The notes below the pieces were generated by a model. It was not told where the DNA came from, made no database searches, and saw nothing but the letters and a program-made list of their open reading frames with translations. A DNA stretch of 64,000 nucleotides from Tolypeutes matacus (Eukaryota; Chordata; Mammalia; Cingulata; Chlamyphoridae). Positions 1 through 12,900 of this stretch are shown one piece after another. The stretch covers positions 33,172,778 to 33,236,777 of the forward strand of contig JAKSZT010053764.1 in the NCBI GenBank assembly GCA_026826555.1. Reading direction: 5' to 3'. Each line of letters begins with the position of its first letter. Position 1 is the first letter of the stretch. Both the position numbers and the translations under genes were made by a program.

Positions 1-457
1 CTATGTACTAAAGTAGACTTACTAGTATTCTACTATAGTCTTATTGTGATTCTAGCAATGTAAGAAAGATCATTGATGTGGAGGCAGTGGCTGCTGGAGG
101 TTCTGGGGGTAGAGAGAGAGGGAAAAACAGGTGTAATACGGGGGCATTTTTGGGACTTGGGAACCATCCTAAATGACATTACAATGACAGATACAGGCCG
201 TTATATATCCTGTCATAACCTACATAGTTGGTTGGGAGAGAGTGTAAACTACAATGTAAACTATGATCTATGCTTAGTGGCAATGCTCCAAAATGTGTTT
301 ATCAATTGCAATGAATGTACCGTACCTAATGAAAGATGTTGCCAATGTGGGAAAATGTGGGAGGTGTGGGGAGTGGGGCATATGGGAATCCCCTATATAT
401 TCTATGTAATATTTATGTAATCTAAGTATCTTCTGAAAAATTATTTTTAAAATTTAC
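1..457 (+). repeat. Unnamed xenarthran retroposon, copy A (5' part outside window)
   Basis: This stretch aligns by eye with the 3' half of the element at 28980-29869. They share the blocks ttactagtattct, gggacttggga or gggacttgaga, gacattacaatgacagata or gacattgcaatgacagata, and a gggcatatgggaatccc block just before an A-rich end. The element therefore enters from the left edge of the window and ends near 457. An A-rich 3' end indicates LINE-type retroposition. The 115-residue open frame at 73-420 is not shared intact by the other copy and is not treated as a gene. Confidence 0.7.
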
Positions 458-3365
458 TCCAGGTCAACAGGTGTGAACAGGATTTCTAAGCAAATTAGGT
501 GGTATGAGGACCTTCTTACATATAGCTCAGCTCATGAGACTCCAAAACATGTCACCCTGGGGCCGGAGAGGAGAGACACAGAAAAGATATATCAGATTAT
601 TTCCTTCTAACAGGCTTTTCAGAACTAGGCTGGGATTGCTCCCTCTTGTTGCTCTCAACTCAGAGAAGGGTTTTCCAAAATATATATTTTACAAACTAAC
701 TTTATTTAATCTCTGTGAAGAGCTTAGAGGGGATTTAGAGCAGGAATGGGTAAGTCAGTTCTTTAGCAGAATTTCATGCATAGCCCTAAACTGTTTAGCA
801 CTACATGCCCCCCACACACACACATACTTATCTTCTCCCCACCCCACCCTGCCTGCATCACCCTGAAGCATAACCTTGTTCACAGCACAACATAATTGGC
901 AACAAGCTTTGTTGTTGGTTTGCCTTGCTGACACTTCATTAATGGAAGGTTGCCAATGTTAGCATACCAGTGACATGCACCAACAGTCTGATCTGGGATG
1001 GGAAATCCTGCTGCATACTCCTAGTGCAGGAGACAGTGCACTAAACAGCTCTGAAGAGGGACTAGACAAATGTTTGAATAAAAAGCAACTGAAGGGTAAC
1101 TGCTAATTCAAAAGGAGAGATGGTCCCAGCTGACTTTCTTGGCTTCCCTCCCTCCTAGATTTTTCTGTGCTCCTTTGTTATCTGTGGTTTTATCCTCAAA
1201 TACAGTTCTGGTACAATCCATCAGGCAACACTTCGAGGTGCTATGATATTGGCTCAATTATTCCAGATGACGGGAACGAGAAATGTTTTCTCTCTTGCAA
1301 CTACTGCAGCTTTGGACAGCTTGCTTGAAAACACATGTGGGCAAAATGGTTCTCCCTTTGCCTTCATGCTGAAGATGTTCTTCTCACAAAGATGCAGTAG
1401 GAGCTAGGATAAAAATATTAGATCTAGAGAAAATCTGTTTCACTTGTTCATATCGTGTTTGAAAGTTTTTCTCCAATGGTAATTTTCTACCCTTATTCTA
1501 ACTCCTCAGACACTAAGTTAAAATCAAGAGTTCAAAGAGTAGCCCCATCCTCTCTCAGGTTGGAATTTCCAAAATGTTTTCATTTTCCATTATAACACAT
1601 AGTTTTTTGCCCCAATTTATGGGATCAGTAAAAAATACTAAAAGTGTCTTAGGGAAATCTTAAAAACTTTATCAAAATTTGGAATTTTTAGGTATGCATA
1701 TTTGTATGTATTCATGTTTCCTCAAGGCTGGAAATGAGGACTCTACTGAGGATCTGTTCAGAACAATAAGTGATCATTTTCTTTCATGAGTGAATTACTG
1801 TGAAAGGTTGTGTGAAGACTATTTTTTTAAATCGGCTAACTAGTTTCCATTGTGTTTATTAAAATCCCCAAGCTACCTTTGTTTGCCTTCCACCCTCTTC
1901 CTTCAATGGAAAGCAAAGGCACAAAGGACAAGTAAAGCCCTGACTTACCCTTGATAAATATGGCCCATATAGCATTCCGTACAACTTGGAGCTGAGGCCA
2001 TTATTTTGGTGAAGCCCGTTATTGTTCATTAGCACAAAGAGTATGTAATAAATATAATGAAAGACTGCTGGCTTTACTCTATCTTTGTCATCTAAAGCAG
2101 TTCCATGAATAACTACAGGGATTTGTCTCTGAATGACTTATTTGCTTCCTTTCTAATAAATAACATGTAATTAGGGTAATATATTGTTTCCTAGTTATAT
2201 TAGCAAGGTAGTGAGGGGAAACAAATGTACAATTTTAGATATGAAAGAATAGTAGATAATTTTTATATTATCCCTTAAAGTATTTAGACTCATTATGCAT
2301 AAGTTAAACTGCTGGGAGGTCTAAGTACAAAGCAAGAGCCGAGATTCTACATTTAATGAGTTTCTTTATTACTCAGGGCATGAATTACTACTCTGATACT
2401 ATAAAACTGCAGCGAGTGCTCTGCATCTCAGATGAGATTCTCTTTGAGGAAAGCACTCGTCAGTGAACTGTCAGCGAAGGGATGGACTAATCTGATTTAG
2501 AAAGGATTAGGTTGGGAACTGTGCCTCTGAATGTCAAGGTATCTACATCTCTCTACAGAGGAGTGGGATGTTTAACTCTTCATATCCAGGGCCACGGGTG
2601 TTAAGAGTGCCTTGTGAGACACAAGGTCACATCCATTACTGAGCACTGAGACAGAAATAAATTACACTCATGGCCTCCTCAGGTCCCTAGAGAGAGATCC
2701 ATCTTCAGTCCCAAGATACCAGGGAACTACTGCCAAGCCCTCACCCTGGAATTCAAAACATCCTTCTGAGGAAACAAAAGGTGGCCTCTACTAATTATTA
2801 GAGAAAGAATAATGAAATGCTTCTAAGCGCCTAGTCTAATCTCTCTTATGATACCCACAGTTCACTGGGCAAGAGTTACCAGAGTTAACAGAGTTGAAAG
2901 CTGCTGAATTTCTAGGTGTAGGGCAGGAAAGAAGAAGGAGTCATTTTCTTTCATCAAGATGCATCAAGGAGTCACATCTTAATGAACCAAAACAAGAGCT
3001 GTGGAGTCCATGACATTATTGACTCTCCACAGTTTGGGGTTAGCTACTTTTGAAAGCTAGACTGGAATTGGTTCAGCCCAGTTTCTCATCTCTAAACCTT
3101 GTGTTGAGATGCTTGTGGGACAGGAAGTGAAAGAGTCCTTCTCCCTTCTCAATTTTCCTCCCACTCCCCTCAGAAACCTGAGATCTATAACACCTCTTAA
3201 CAACAGCCTGACAGGCTTTACTTGAATGCATCTAGCATGTATTAAATGGAAAGTTATTTGAAAACTCACCAGGAGGTCCTCCATGGGCTCAAGATGCGCC
3301 TTAGGATGGGGGTTCCACTGAGGTGGGGGTAGAGGTGATAAAAGGGGGATGAGAGGCCCTGAGAA
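458..3365. other. Unassigned non-coding sequence
   Basis: No gene, exon or family-level repeat was recognised. Minor items are a short CA run near 812-826 and an inverted repeat at 2413-2459. Open frames (for example 504-866) have no recognisable domain. Confidence 0.6.
2413..2459. other. Inverted repeat with hairpin potential
   Basis: The arm cgagtgct at 2413-2420 is perfectly complementary to agcactcg at 2452-2459. Between them atctca (2425-2430) and tgagat (2433-2438) form a second small inverted pair. The structure is short and could be chance. No snoRNA boxes or known miRNA precursor were recognised. Confidence 0.3.
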
Positions 3366-3620
3366 GGAAGAGTTAACAATACTTATTGAGGGCTTACTTC
3401 ATGTCAGGCTTTGATCTAAGTTCCTCACTCAGATTAACTCTTTAAATCCTCACAATAACTGTGAACAGGGATGGCCATATTTATTTCACAGAAGAGGAAA
3501 TAAAGAATCAGAGAGGCTAACTACCTGGTCCACTGTCCCAAACCGAGGAATGGGTAAGATCCAGATTCAAATTCGAGAGTCTGACCACACAGCCCATTTT
3601 CTTAAGTCACACTGTTTCTC
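3366..3620 (-). repeat. MIR SINE, antisense
   Basis: Read on the plus strand it shows the reverse of the MIR core and tail. It has a 'cttattgagggcttac' block, 'aactctttaaatcctcacaa', a divergent 'gaggaaataaagaatcagag', and a degraded tRNA-like head towards 3610. MIR is an ancient mammal-wide tRNA-derived SINE. The copy is old and diverged. Confidence 0.8.
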
Positions 3621-4610
3621 TCCAAAGGTAAGCATCACCTACTTCCTCAGTTTACCTTTCTACTGGGTTAGAACTGGAGCTAATTCCAGATTTCAACAGA
3701 AATGTTGAACATTAAGACTTTCCACTCAGGAAAACAAAAGGCAGCAGGCATCCTACTGAGTTTTTTTAATAAGTTCAAATTTGAGATTGGGAGTTCTAAT
3801 TTTCCTCATATTTAGTAGTATAGACCCACAAGCTAAAAGTATAAAGAGCTAACCATTTAGGGGGTGAAATTTTAGGCCTGAAGTGTCTGGTTTCAAGCAT
3901 ACCCATGAAAAAACTTATTTCAACAACAACAAAAAATCATTTAAACAGGGAGCCAGATTGGGAAGTGAGGAAGGCTTTTTTTCTCAAATCCAGAGGAGAA
4001 TTTGCCTTCCATATATTGTACAGAGTTGGTCAAGAACAGTGTCGGGTTAGATGTAGAAACAGCAACCAGTTTTCTAAGCAAGTAAATTGGAAAACATAAA
4101 AAGGCATGTTGGAACACATCCTTTAATAATACATGCCAGAAAAGTAATTTCTATTAATTAGAGAATACATTATTAATAAAGTATTTAAAACTCTTACCTT
4201 AATTTAGGCGTTATCAGGAAATTAAAGTGCTGCTAATTCCACCCCAAAGGTTGATGGCTGACTATTCAAAAGATAGCAGGCAAGTCCTGACAAGCTGCAA
4301 ATGTACAAATTAACGTGCAAGAAAAGCTCTTTAGCTCATAAAGGACACATCTGATCTGAAGTATGCACGTCCCATTTTCATTATCATCAAGCATGTGCAC
4401 CAGCTATGCAACTTTTCCCTTAGAAATTCTTCCCGCATTTCTACTTAGTAATTCTACCTATAACTTTGCACACCATTAGCTCTGCATTCTGGGGAGGTCA
4501 TTAGCCTTTCCTTTACATTTAGCTCTTAGGCCGGGAAGAAAACCTACCAAAAGCACCAGCTTTATGCATAAGCAAATTTAAGGAGTTCCCTGGGATCCAA
4601 AATTTTTCTC
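3621..4610. other. Unassigned non-coding sequence
   Basis: It is AT-rich, with no recognisable gene or repeat. The 64-residue open frame at 3905-4099 has no domain. Confidence 0.55.
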
Positions 4611-5020
4611 ATCGATACCTAAAATTTCTCTTAACTTTGCTTGCTGTCACAAATCTCTCCTCATTTCAGCCCTCCCACATGTCATTGCCAGAGTCATCTT
4701 CCTAAAGCACTAACACCTGAAGCTACTGCCCTTTTGGTCTAATTTCTGCTTGTGTTATATTCCACACAAACCTTCTGCTCCAGACAAGTTGATTTGCTTA
4801 CTCCCATCTCAAGGACACCTGTTCTGTCCCACCTCTACCCTGCTGCTCACGATGTACCCCGTGGCCCCATCTAGAATGTTCTGCATCCTTCTAAAGGTCT
4901 TTCATGGGTGGGATCCACTGCAAAGTCCCCCTTCCCCATGAGATGGTGTTGACATCCTCTTCTGAACTGCGTTTGGGCTTATTGTCTAAACAATGAGTTT
5001 TACAATTCACAATGCACCAT
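4611..5020 (+). repeat. L2 LINE fragment, sense (5' piece)
   Basis: A cytosine- and thymine-rich region resembles the 3' UTR of the ancient L2 LINE (pyrimidine-rich text with 'cttctgctcc', 'ctgttctgtccc'). A likely continuation, the L2 3' terminus, lies at 5290-5445, so a MIR appears to have split one L2 copy. The assignment is by resemblance to remembered L2 sequence. Confidence 0.5.
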
Positions 5021-5024
5021 ATAT

Positions 5025-5262
5025 CCTCCTCCTTATTATTATTATTACTATTATTATTAACTATGTGCTAGGGCCAATTTTAAGTGCTTGTCCTGTGTTA
5101 TTTCATAAAATCCTCACAACAGCCCAAGTGATAGGGGTTACTGTTGCCTCCATTTTACAGGTGAAGCCGCTATGGCACACACAGGTGAAATAGCGTGACT
5201 AAGATCTCAAGGCTAGTACGTGACAGAGCTGTAATCCAAACCCAGTCTGCACTTCCATTTGT
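5025..5262 (-). repeat. MIR SINE, antisense, within L2
   Basis: It contains 'aaaatcctcacaacagccc', 'ccattttacaggtgaagc', 'aaggctagtacgtgacagagc' and 'aacccagtctgcacttcc', which is the MIR consensus in reverse orientation. An ATT-rich run (5034-5060) sits at its A/T-rich end. It separates two L2-like stretches. Confidence 0.85.
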
Positions 5263-5289
5263 GAAACCTCCTTCTGCTGTTGTTTTAAT

Positions 5290-5445
5290 CTTGTGTTGTT
5301 ATTTGGAGTATCGCCATTCCACTTTTGTAGCCCTATCCCTTGTCAACCCAAGGAATATACAAGCTTCTTAAAATCGTGAACCACTTTTGATAGTCTTCAT
5401 CCTTCACAGTGTGTTGCACACTTGGCATTCAATAAGTGAGAACTG
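5290..5445 (+). repeat. L2 LINE 3' terminus, sense
   Basis: It ends with the typical L2 tail pattern, a degraded 'cttggcattcaataagtgag'. It follows the interrupting MIR and probably belongs with 4611-5020. Confidence 0.5.
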
Positions 5446-6824
5446 TCATGGTTACTAGTATTCTTTTCAAGATCATGATTAACTGCTTGTTGATTTTACT
5501 TATTTTAAGCATTGCCCTCTTCCTGCACTCTTCTTTAAAAGTGCAACTTCTCCTTTGTGCCCTGAGAATATCAATGTGCTTTCCCAGTACCTTTGTGTGG
5601 AGACAGTTGTTAGGCTTGATGACTGGAAGAAAGCAGCAGCAGAAGGGATGAGAAGCTTTGAAAGGCCAAGCACAGGTAATGCAGTGGCCACTAAAGGCAA
5701 GCCACCTACATCCCAATTATCCACCTACAGCTGGCTCTGCCTTGTGACATATTGTCCTTAATTAATTGTACAATCACTAATAGAAAACATTAACTAATGG
5801 ATATTAATATTAATGTGTGATGAATAGTCATTGGCATGTGTCTGTGTGGCTTGCCATTTGACGTCTGAATTTGATTTTAGGGAATCTGCACTTATGCCTG
5901 TGGAGTGCCTTTTGAAGACCATCGGAGCTGAGGGTGTAGAGTACATATGGAGAGAATAATGTTCATTATCTTATTAAACCCCAGTTCCTCCCAGGGAGGT
6001 TAGGAGACAGCTGGCAAATTTTATCCCTCATTTGCAGATGGAGACTCATTGACTTACAGTAATTCCATAATATGCCTTAAGTCCAAAAGGGAGCAAATGG
6101 AGAGCTAAGAACGAACAGCAGATTCTCCGGTGCTGCCTGGCACTACCTGTGGCTATCACAGACTGAAGAACAAAGAGCATGATGACAAGAACCTGTACAA
6201 GTAGGCTCCCTAAAGCATTTATTCTTTGTATAATTTACCCAGCACCCAGCGTACTCAGATTCTAATAGTCTGTATATCTTCATCAAAGATCTTGTAAGCT
6301 CAGTTAAAATGCCCATGTGTATTGTGCTTTAAATTTTTAAAGCATATTCATAAACGTGATTGCTTTCTTAATTCATAGGGTCTTCATGAGGTATTATTCC
6401 ATTATTCCAAATTTTAATAATCACATACTTTTGAATGTTTCACCTTGGAGGGAAAGAGGAACTGGCCTTAAGATCTCACTGTGTCCTGGTCTGGAGCTCT
6501 CCTCACCACCTCTTTGCCCTTTCTGTTCCCTCTGCTTGTGTCCCTCTTCCCCACTGAGGCCTCTCACACAATGTGGAGAAAATAAGTATTTGGTGCTGTT
6601 GGTGATAGGGATGATGATGATGATGGGGACGATGATTTTAAAATATTTGTCTGAATACTGACTTCTACATTTGGCCCACTGAGATAACAGTGAAGTCAAA
6701 TTTGCACTTCTTAAGGAAGAATCAAGGTTTTTGAGTTCTAGTTGTTCTTTCCAACTCTGGACTTCTAGCATGGAGAAGGACAGTGGGACAACTCTTGTCC
6801 CTCTTGGATATGGAAACTACTTTT
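5446..6824. other. Unassigned non-coding sequence with a possible MIR remnant
   Basis: No gene was recognised. Around 5955-6110 the text 'atccctcatttgcagatgga' and its surroundings look like the core of an antisense MIR, but this is weak. Open frames such as 6421-6771 (minus) and 5429-5716 (minus) overlap other frames and show no domain. Confidence 0.4.
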
Positions 6825-6950
6825 TCTATTCAGGGAATAACTATTGAGCACCTACCATGTACCAGGCACTAAAAGCACAATGATAAATAATACAAACACA
6901 AAACCAACCCAAGCTGCTCATGGTCAGTGGGGGAGGTAGAAATGAAATTA
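6825..6950 (-). repeat. L2 LINE fragment, antisense
   Basis: The block 'actattgagcacctaccatg' followed by 'taccaggcacta' is the reverse complement of the L2 3' terminal region. It is short and diverged. Confidence 0.65.
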
Positions 6951-7170
6951 GTCTAATGTAGGTTTTCATTGGGGTCATTCTGCCATCTAAGAATTCTTGA
7001 ATCCCATTCTCTGTAATTTGGAAAGTCCAATGTCCTCCCCCAAGAAATTTACATTTTTATTCCACATCTGGGTCTGTGCACTCCTTCCACTGTATTAATT
7101 GGATTTAGAAAACTTTTCACTGTCAGCCTCCTTTCTTAATTTGTACATACTCATATGCATACATATACGC

Positions 7171-7194
7171 AGTCACACACACACACACACACCA
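7171..7194. repeat. CA dinucleotide microsatellite
   Basis: An uninterrupted run of CA units is visible at about 7173-7192. It is a simple sequence repeat with no coding meaning. Confidence 0.9.
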
Positions 7195-7290
7195 CTCATG
7201 GCACAGTGTTAGTGAATGAGGGAGACAACAGAAATTTTGAGATAGGGAAAACACATTGCAGCAAATCTGGCAATTGTATTTCTAAATATA

Positions 7291-7825
7291 TCCAGAATTT
7301 GACCACTTCTCACCACCTCTAAATCAATGTCACCTCTAGCATGGGTTATTGCAATAGCGTCCTATCCGATCTCCCCACTTCCACCTGTCTCCAGAGCCTA
7401 TTCTTGATACCCAGAGTAATCATTTTAAAATTTGAATGAAGACCAAGTCCTAGCTCTCCAAACGTTTTCCCTTCTAACTCAGTGTGAAAGCCTACGAGGC
7501 CCTACCTGTTCACAAGTCTCACCTCCTTTCTGGCCTCGTCTCCTGCATTCTTACCCTCCTTGCTATTCTCCAGACACAAGAGCTTCCATCAGGGTCCTCA
7601 CAAACACCAGGCACACTCCGCCCTCAGGATCTATACCTCTGCTGTCTCTCTGACCAGACCACTCTTCCCAGATCAATGTGTGATTTGCTCCCTTGCTTTC
7701 TCCAGGGTTCTACTTAATTATCAGCTTTATGAGAAAGGATCCCCTGCCCCCATCACCCTATCCTAGAATAGTGTCTAGCTTGTAGTAGATACTCAATAAA
7801 CTGGATCAAGAGTGAATAAATGAAC
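7291..7825 (+). repeat. L2 LINE 3' UTR and terminus, sense
   Basis: Pyrimidine-rich text with 'cctacctgttcacaagtctc' and 'ctggcctcgtctcctgc' leads to the L2 terminus pattern 'tagtagatactcaataaa' and a TGAATAAATGAA-like tail. The overlapping short open frames at 7432-7766 are by-products of this low-stop pyrimidine-rich sequence, not genes. Confidence 0.8.
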
Positions 7826-7859
7826 TTAACGTTGAAAAATTAGAAATACCACTTCTTTA

Positions 7860-8385
7860 AAAATAAGTGAAATAAGCCAGTCACAAAAGGACAAATATTG
7901 CATGGATATTATTGATATGGTATCAGCAAAATCATAGGGTCAGAAACTAGAATACAGGTTACCAGGGGCCAGCATGGGTCTGGGGAATGGGGAGTTAATG
8001 CTTAATTGGTACGGAATTTCTGTTTGGGGTGATGGTAAAGTTTTGGTAATGGATGACGGTAATGGTACCACAACATTTTGAATGTAATTAGCAGCACTGA
8101 ATTATAGATTTGAATGTAGTTAAAAGGGGAAATTTTAAGTTCTACTAGAATAAAAACTTTTTTACAAAAACCATAGGACTTTACAACACAAAGAGTGAAC
8201 CATAATGTAAACTATGGACTATAGTTAATATTACAATTAAAATATTCTTTCCATTTTAACAATGGTATCACATTAATGCAAAGTGTTAGTAATAGGGGAG
8301 GGATTATGGGAACTCTGTCTTTTCTGCATGGTTTTTCTGTAAAAGTACAACTTCTCTAATTTAAAATATATATATTTTTTAAAAA
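7860..8385 (+). repeat. L1 3' end (ORF2 stub plus 3' UTR), sense
   Basis: The start corresponds to the last ORF2 codons ('cacaaaaggacaaatattg' encodes QKDKY). An L1 3' UTR follows that matches the other L1 tails in this window, for example 'gtgatggtaaagttttggt', 'cactgaattatagatttgaa' and 'gtaaactatggactatagtt'. It ends at 'acaacttctctaat' and an A/T-rich tail. It is a 5'-truncated insertion of the type that L1 reverse transcription commonly produces. Confidence 0.85.
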
Positions 8386-9160
8386 TAGCCCCTTGGCATC
8401 TCAACAACTTGGCCTTGACCTCCTACCATGTTCTGGGGCTTTCAAACATCACTTTTCCTTTGCCTGTCTCCTTAGCCAATTCCACCTCTTCTGTGCCCCT
8501 TCCCTCTCAAGAACATATCCCAGTTATATAATTTATTACTTGTGAAACTTTGGTAAAGATGGGGATATGAACAGTACTAATGACAGTGCTGTTGTGAAAA
8601 TTAAGTGAGTTGAGGCACTTAAAATAGGCCTGGCATATAGGAAGTGCTCAATAGTCAAGAGAAAAGAGCAAAGCAGACTTCTCATATTTTCATATGCAAA
8701 ACAATTTAAATCATACCAGGACCAAAAGCCAGCTCAGATCCAGCCCCTACTTTGATCACCCAAATCCATCAAGATGTTCCACAGAAAAATAGAACTTTAA
8801 TCTGAGTAAGATCAAGGCTCCTAGATGACATACATGGCATTAAATGTCAATTAATTTCCAAGCCACAAAAGTTATTACAATAAAATATTTGGCAACTAAT
8901 GTGAGTGAATTGAATAATTCATGTTACATTCTATTAATTTGGCAAATCTAATTTGTCTTGGTTGTGGGTGGCAACCCTCTACAACTGCATACCCTGAAGA
9001 TCCCTTGTGTTGCATGAAATTGATGTAATTCCACTTGTGAATCCAGGTTCCTAAGGCAGTTCTCCCACTAGGTGCTGTCTGAATTTTATCTTTTGCACCC
9101 ATTTTCTATTATAAAAGACAATGTGCTTCCTCTTAAAATGTTCTGTTTTTACCAAACTGC
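8386..9160. other. Unassigned sequence with L2-like and MIR remnants
   Basis: The pyrimidine-rich 8386-8540 may be a further piece of the L2 at 7291-7825, displaced by the L1 insertion. The part at about 8545-8665 ('ttgtgaaaattaagtgagtt', 'cctggcatataggaagtgct', 'caatagtc') resembles the 3' half of a sense MIR. Nothing was recognised in 8666-9160. Confidence 0.5.
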
Positions 9161-9164
9161 ATGG

Positions 9165-9405
9165 GGAACAGCATAGTGTTTAGATTGCCTGGCCAATGGT
9201 TGGGTTGCAGCTAAGTGCTCCAAATCTGAGCCCTGGAAAAGATATGTTGTATGATGAAAAGGTCAGTGGATAGGAGACCTGGCCCAAGGCCCTGACCTTC
9301 TGCTGGTTAAGTTCATGACCTTGGACAAATCACTGCACCCTGTGAACCTTAGTGTAAAGAGTGGAGGTTGGACAAGATCGAAAATCTTTGAATTCAACCT
9401 AAACT
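9165..9405 (+). repeat. MIR-type SINE, sense
   Basis: The text 'catgaccttggacaaatcac' followed by 'ctgtgaaccttagtgtaaag' and 'ggttggacaagatcgaaaat' follows the MIR core layout in sense orientation. The start near 9165 resembles a MIR head ('gcatagtgtttaga'), but a partial duplication or two overlapping MIR copies is possible. Confidence 0.65.
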
Positions 9406-9935
9406 GTGATTTCACATGAAATCTTACGAGGACCTTTGTCCGGTAACCTCTGTCCAGCTGCTCTGGCATAGGGGTAGAGAATGAAATCTGAATACCTGGC
9501 CTCCTTCTTTCCATTTTATTAGCCCCAAGGTAACATTTCTTGAAACCAGGCTCTGCAGGATCCAATTTGGAAACTTGACTTGATCACCTCCAAGATCTCT
9601 CCCTAATCAAAATATCTTTGGACTTATTGGCTGGGATGTACACTCCAAAACACTGTGGGCAAATGATTTCTCCAACTTTAATGTTTGCTACTGTACCTCT
9701 GCCATGGTGGTATCATGTGATTTCTGGTTTTGTTTTGTTTTGTTTAACTCCATTTCTTTATCCCTGTGCAATATGCTTCAACAAATATTTATTTAAGAGA
9801 TAATCATATGCTATGTTTCAATAGCATTTGACAGTTTTTAAAACTTTTTCACCTCATCTCACTTAAGCTTCAACAACCTGTTAACGTATCTATTTGTGAC
9901 CACTGAGAAAACTGGGATGCAAAGAATTTAGATAT
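9406..9935. other. Unassigned sequence with an antisense MIR remnant
   Basis: Nothing was recognised up to about 9765. 'caacaaatatttatttaaga' at 9779-9798 is reminiscent of an antisense L2 terminus. 'ctcatctcacttaagcttca' to 'gagaaaactgggatgcaaag' (about 9853-9924) looks like antisense MIR core. Both are too diverged for firm calls. Confidence 0.4.
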
Positions 9936-12900
9936 TATAATTGTACCAAAGCACATGGATATAATTTTGTTGTTGTTTTGTTTGTTCAATAACCTGCCCC
10001 ATTTTACAAAAGATTTGTAATAATTTAAAGAATATAATCTTTTGCTGTCTTACAATGCTTTTACAATATTGTTCATTTTTTAATTTAAAATGAAAAATAA
10101 AAGTAAAAATATTTAGGCATTTAAAACAACTATAAAATTAAAATCAAAATAGAAGATCATAGCCAAAAATGAGTAAATATAAAGATACACAAGCTATAGG
10201 ATACTTAGGTGCTATAAGGAAAGGAAAAAACTCAAGTCAGTTTCTCCCTCCTCCATACCCATGGCTTGTTCTAGTATACCATACCTATCTTTTATATACA
10301 GTGCCCTGCTCTACTGCAAATAGGAACAGAGAGTGAGCAATTCTCTGTTCTAACTCTCTAACTAGAATGCCTAAGACTGGCATGTCGAGGACATCTACTT
10401 ATTGGGGTACAAAACAAAATGGCCATTTTTCCCAATAAATAACATCCAGTTCTACTCCCTCAAACCCTCTCTCCTGCTGAGTCATCAGCTCTCTTAATGA
10501 AATTGCAATCCAACTCCACAATCTTTTTTTAGGTATTAGGATAGTCTTATTCTGAAGTTCTTTGGGATTTGGTTTTCCTCTTTTCAAATCCTAAGTTTCA
10601 TACTTGATTCATGTCATGTCCTCCTCCTCTACCCAGGATAGGCTGGACAAGAGTCTCCCAGGCCCAGGCAGACAAGGATCTGGTCCACTCTCCCTCTTAT
10701 AGCACCCATTTCTCTGTTTCAGGTCCCTTCTTTGTCCTCAGCCATGTTGTTCTTCTCCTTCTGTTGGTTGCCTCTGTTTCTCAGTCTTACTTTGACTAGC
10801 CAGAGTTTCCTTCGTTTGAAAGGTGTTCAATTTCTGGCTCTGTCCTGCAGCTCACTTGCTCTTTGAAGGGCCCATGCAGACCTTCTACTGCACTGGTCCC
10901 TGAAATGGCTTTGCAGGTTCATAATGACCTCTTCCTCCCCAACTCTCACAAACTTCACAAACAGTCCTCCCCTCACCCTTTTACTGTTGGGGTTTCCTTG
11001 CCCAGCAGGCAACCCAGAGGTAGAATGAATACCAACCAGAAAGTTTAAGCCCAGGCAGCTTCAGCATTGCAGGCTTGATCCACAGGAAATGCTTCAGTGG
11101 TGCTCCCATTCATGGCTTTACCGTATCTATTTGTTCTAGAATCATTAAAGACTCTACTAGATTCAGTAACTTAGCAACTTTCAGACAAGAAACGATCACC
11201 AGTTGCCAACTCGGGGAAGAGAAAGGCAGTTCATGCACTCCAAATATTTATGGTAAGGGAGGAAGAAGGACCCTATTCACAAAATGCACTCTCCCAGGAG
11301 CCAAGTTCCTCCCCCCCCCACACACACACACAGTCCAGGTCTTTTAGCAACAGCAAACAGGGGTGGGGATTGTACTGATGATGGAGCCCATTTGTCTGAA
11401 AAAAACTCTCTCTGCAAACACTCTAGGAGATGCCTAGCCCCAAAGAGTCTGCAGGATTTACCAAGTACCTAGTACAATTCCAGAACAATCAGGAACAAAA
11501 TCTTCTGAGAATGAAACAGCATCCTATTGCAAATGTCTAAAACATATATATTAAGTCCTCCATTTGAAATAGGAAAATTAACTAGGGATATAAAGGAATG
11601 AGAGCTCAAATCCAAATCTGGAAACCTTCTGCCAAAGGTAATTTTATCTCAGGGCCTGGACTAGGATGAGATGAGTGAGGCACCCACCTCAGGTGCAACA
11701 TTTAAGGGGGTACCCAAAATTAATAACCAAGATTATATTTAATGTAATATTTTTAAAAATCAAAATTAATTTTAAACTCCAGAAAGAACAAAATATCAGA
11801 ATTTTAAATAAAGAAGGTTTGGTATAACATATTTCCTTCTGCCTCGATATGGCTCAGCATGGCCCTGGTTAAAGGATGCATTTCATTTAAAATAATAAAA
11901 TGAGTAAGGATAGGGGAGTGGTGAGCCCAAAGACCAACTCTTTGATTCTTTGTAACAAGTGGGACAATAATTAGAAACACAGGCTGAAGTGAAAGAGAAA
12001 ACACATTAAGAGAAATATACATGTGTGTGGCTACAAAAGCCAAAGGAGCAGAGGTGTCCAATGCCAGAAGCTGGAGGACACTAGTGAAAGTTCTTGGACA
12101 TCTAGGATTTCTTATTCGCTACAATCTTGTCCATAATTCTCTACCATCCTGTTCATAATTCTCTTCCATCTGCTTCTACCCGATGCAAAATTCATCTAAT
12201 GTAAGACCAAAGCAATTGTCCCTTGTCTTGTACTTGACCTGTATATTTCTGGATTGGTTCTAACCTCTGTACCTGAGCAGATCGCATATACAGTAAGTCC
12301 TCAACTCTTACGTGTTTCTATTTAAAAAGAATTAAAAGGTGAGGTAAGTTACCAGAACATAGAAGCTTGTCTGACAAGTCCCCATGCAGCTGGTATTCAG
12401 ACCCCTTTAAAGGTACACTGCTGAGTAGCTCATGCCGTGGTTCCAAAAGTTGCCAGAACCTGGACTCGTCCCTGTCCCTATTCCCTGTTGCTGGAATAAT
12501 GCTGGGAGGAATTGGAAACAGAAACTTTTGGAAATTTTTCCTGTCTTTCATTCACCCTCCAGTGCCTCCCATTGGCAGAGCCTAACTGGCAAGTGCATCT
12601 GGGAAAGGCAATTTCTAGACCCCACCCCAGCATTACTGAACCAAAGAGAAAGCAGTGTAGTAAGCTTGGAGCTGAGAGGGAATAGGTAAAGTAGAAGCAC
12701 ACAGGAAGGGGAGGCAGGTACAGCAGAGCGAACAGAGGAAAGAACATGGCAGAAGAGCAAGAAGATCAGGCCAAGTTCTTGCCCCAGTGTGTGTTAAAGC
12801 ACATGGTTCTGGGGGAAAGGAAAGCTCATAAAAACAAGTTATAAGACTGGGAAGGGAGACTGAGCTCGGGTTGCAGAAGATCTCTAGAGCCACCGAGTTA

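Noticed and set aside
12318..12893. Cluster of six open frames on both strands
   Set aside because: They overlap each other mutually. No splice-site-bounded exon, domain or codon pattern singles one out.
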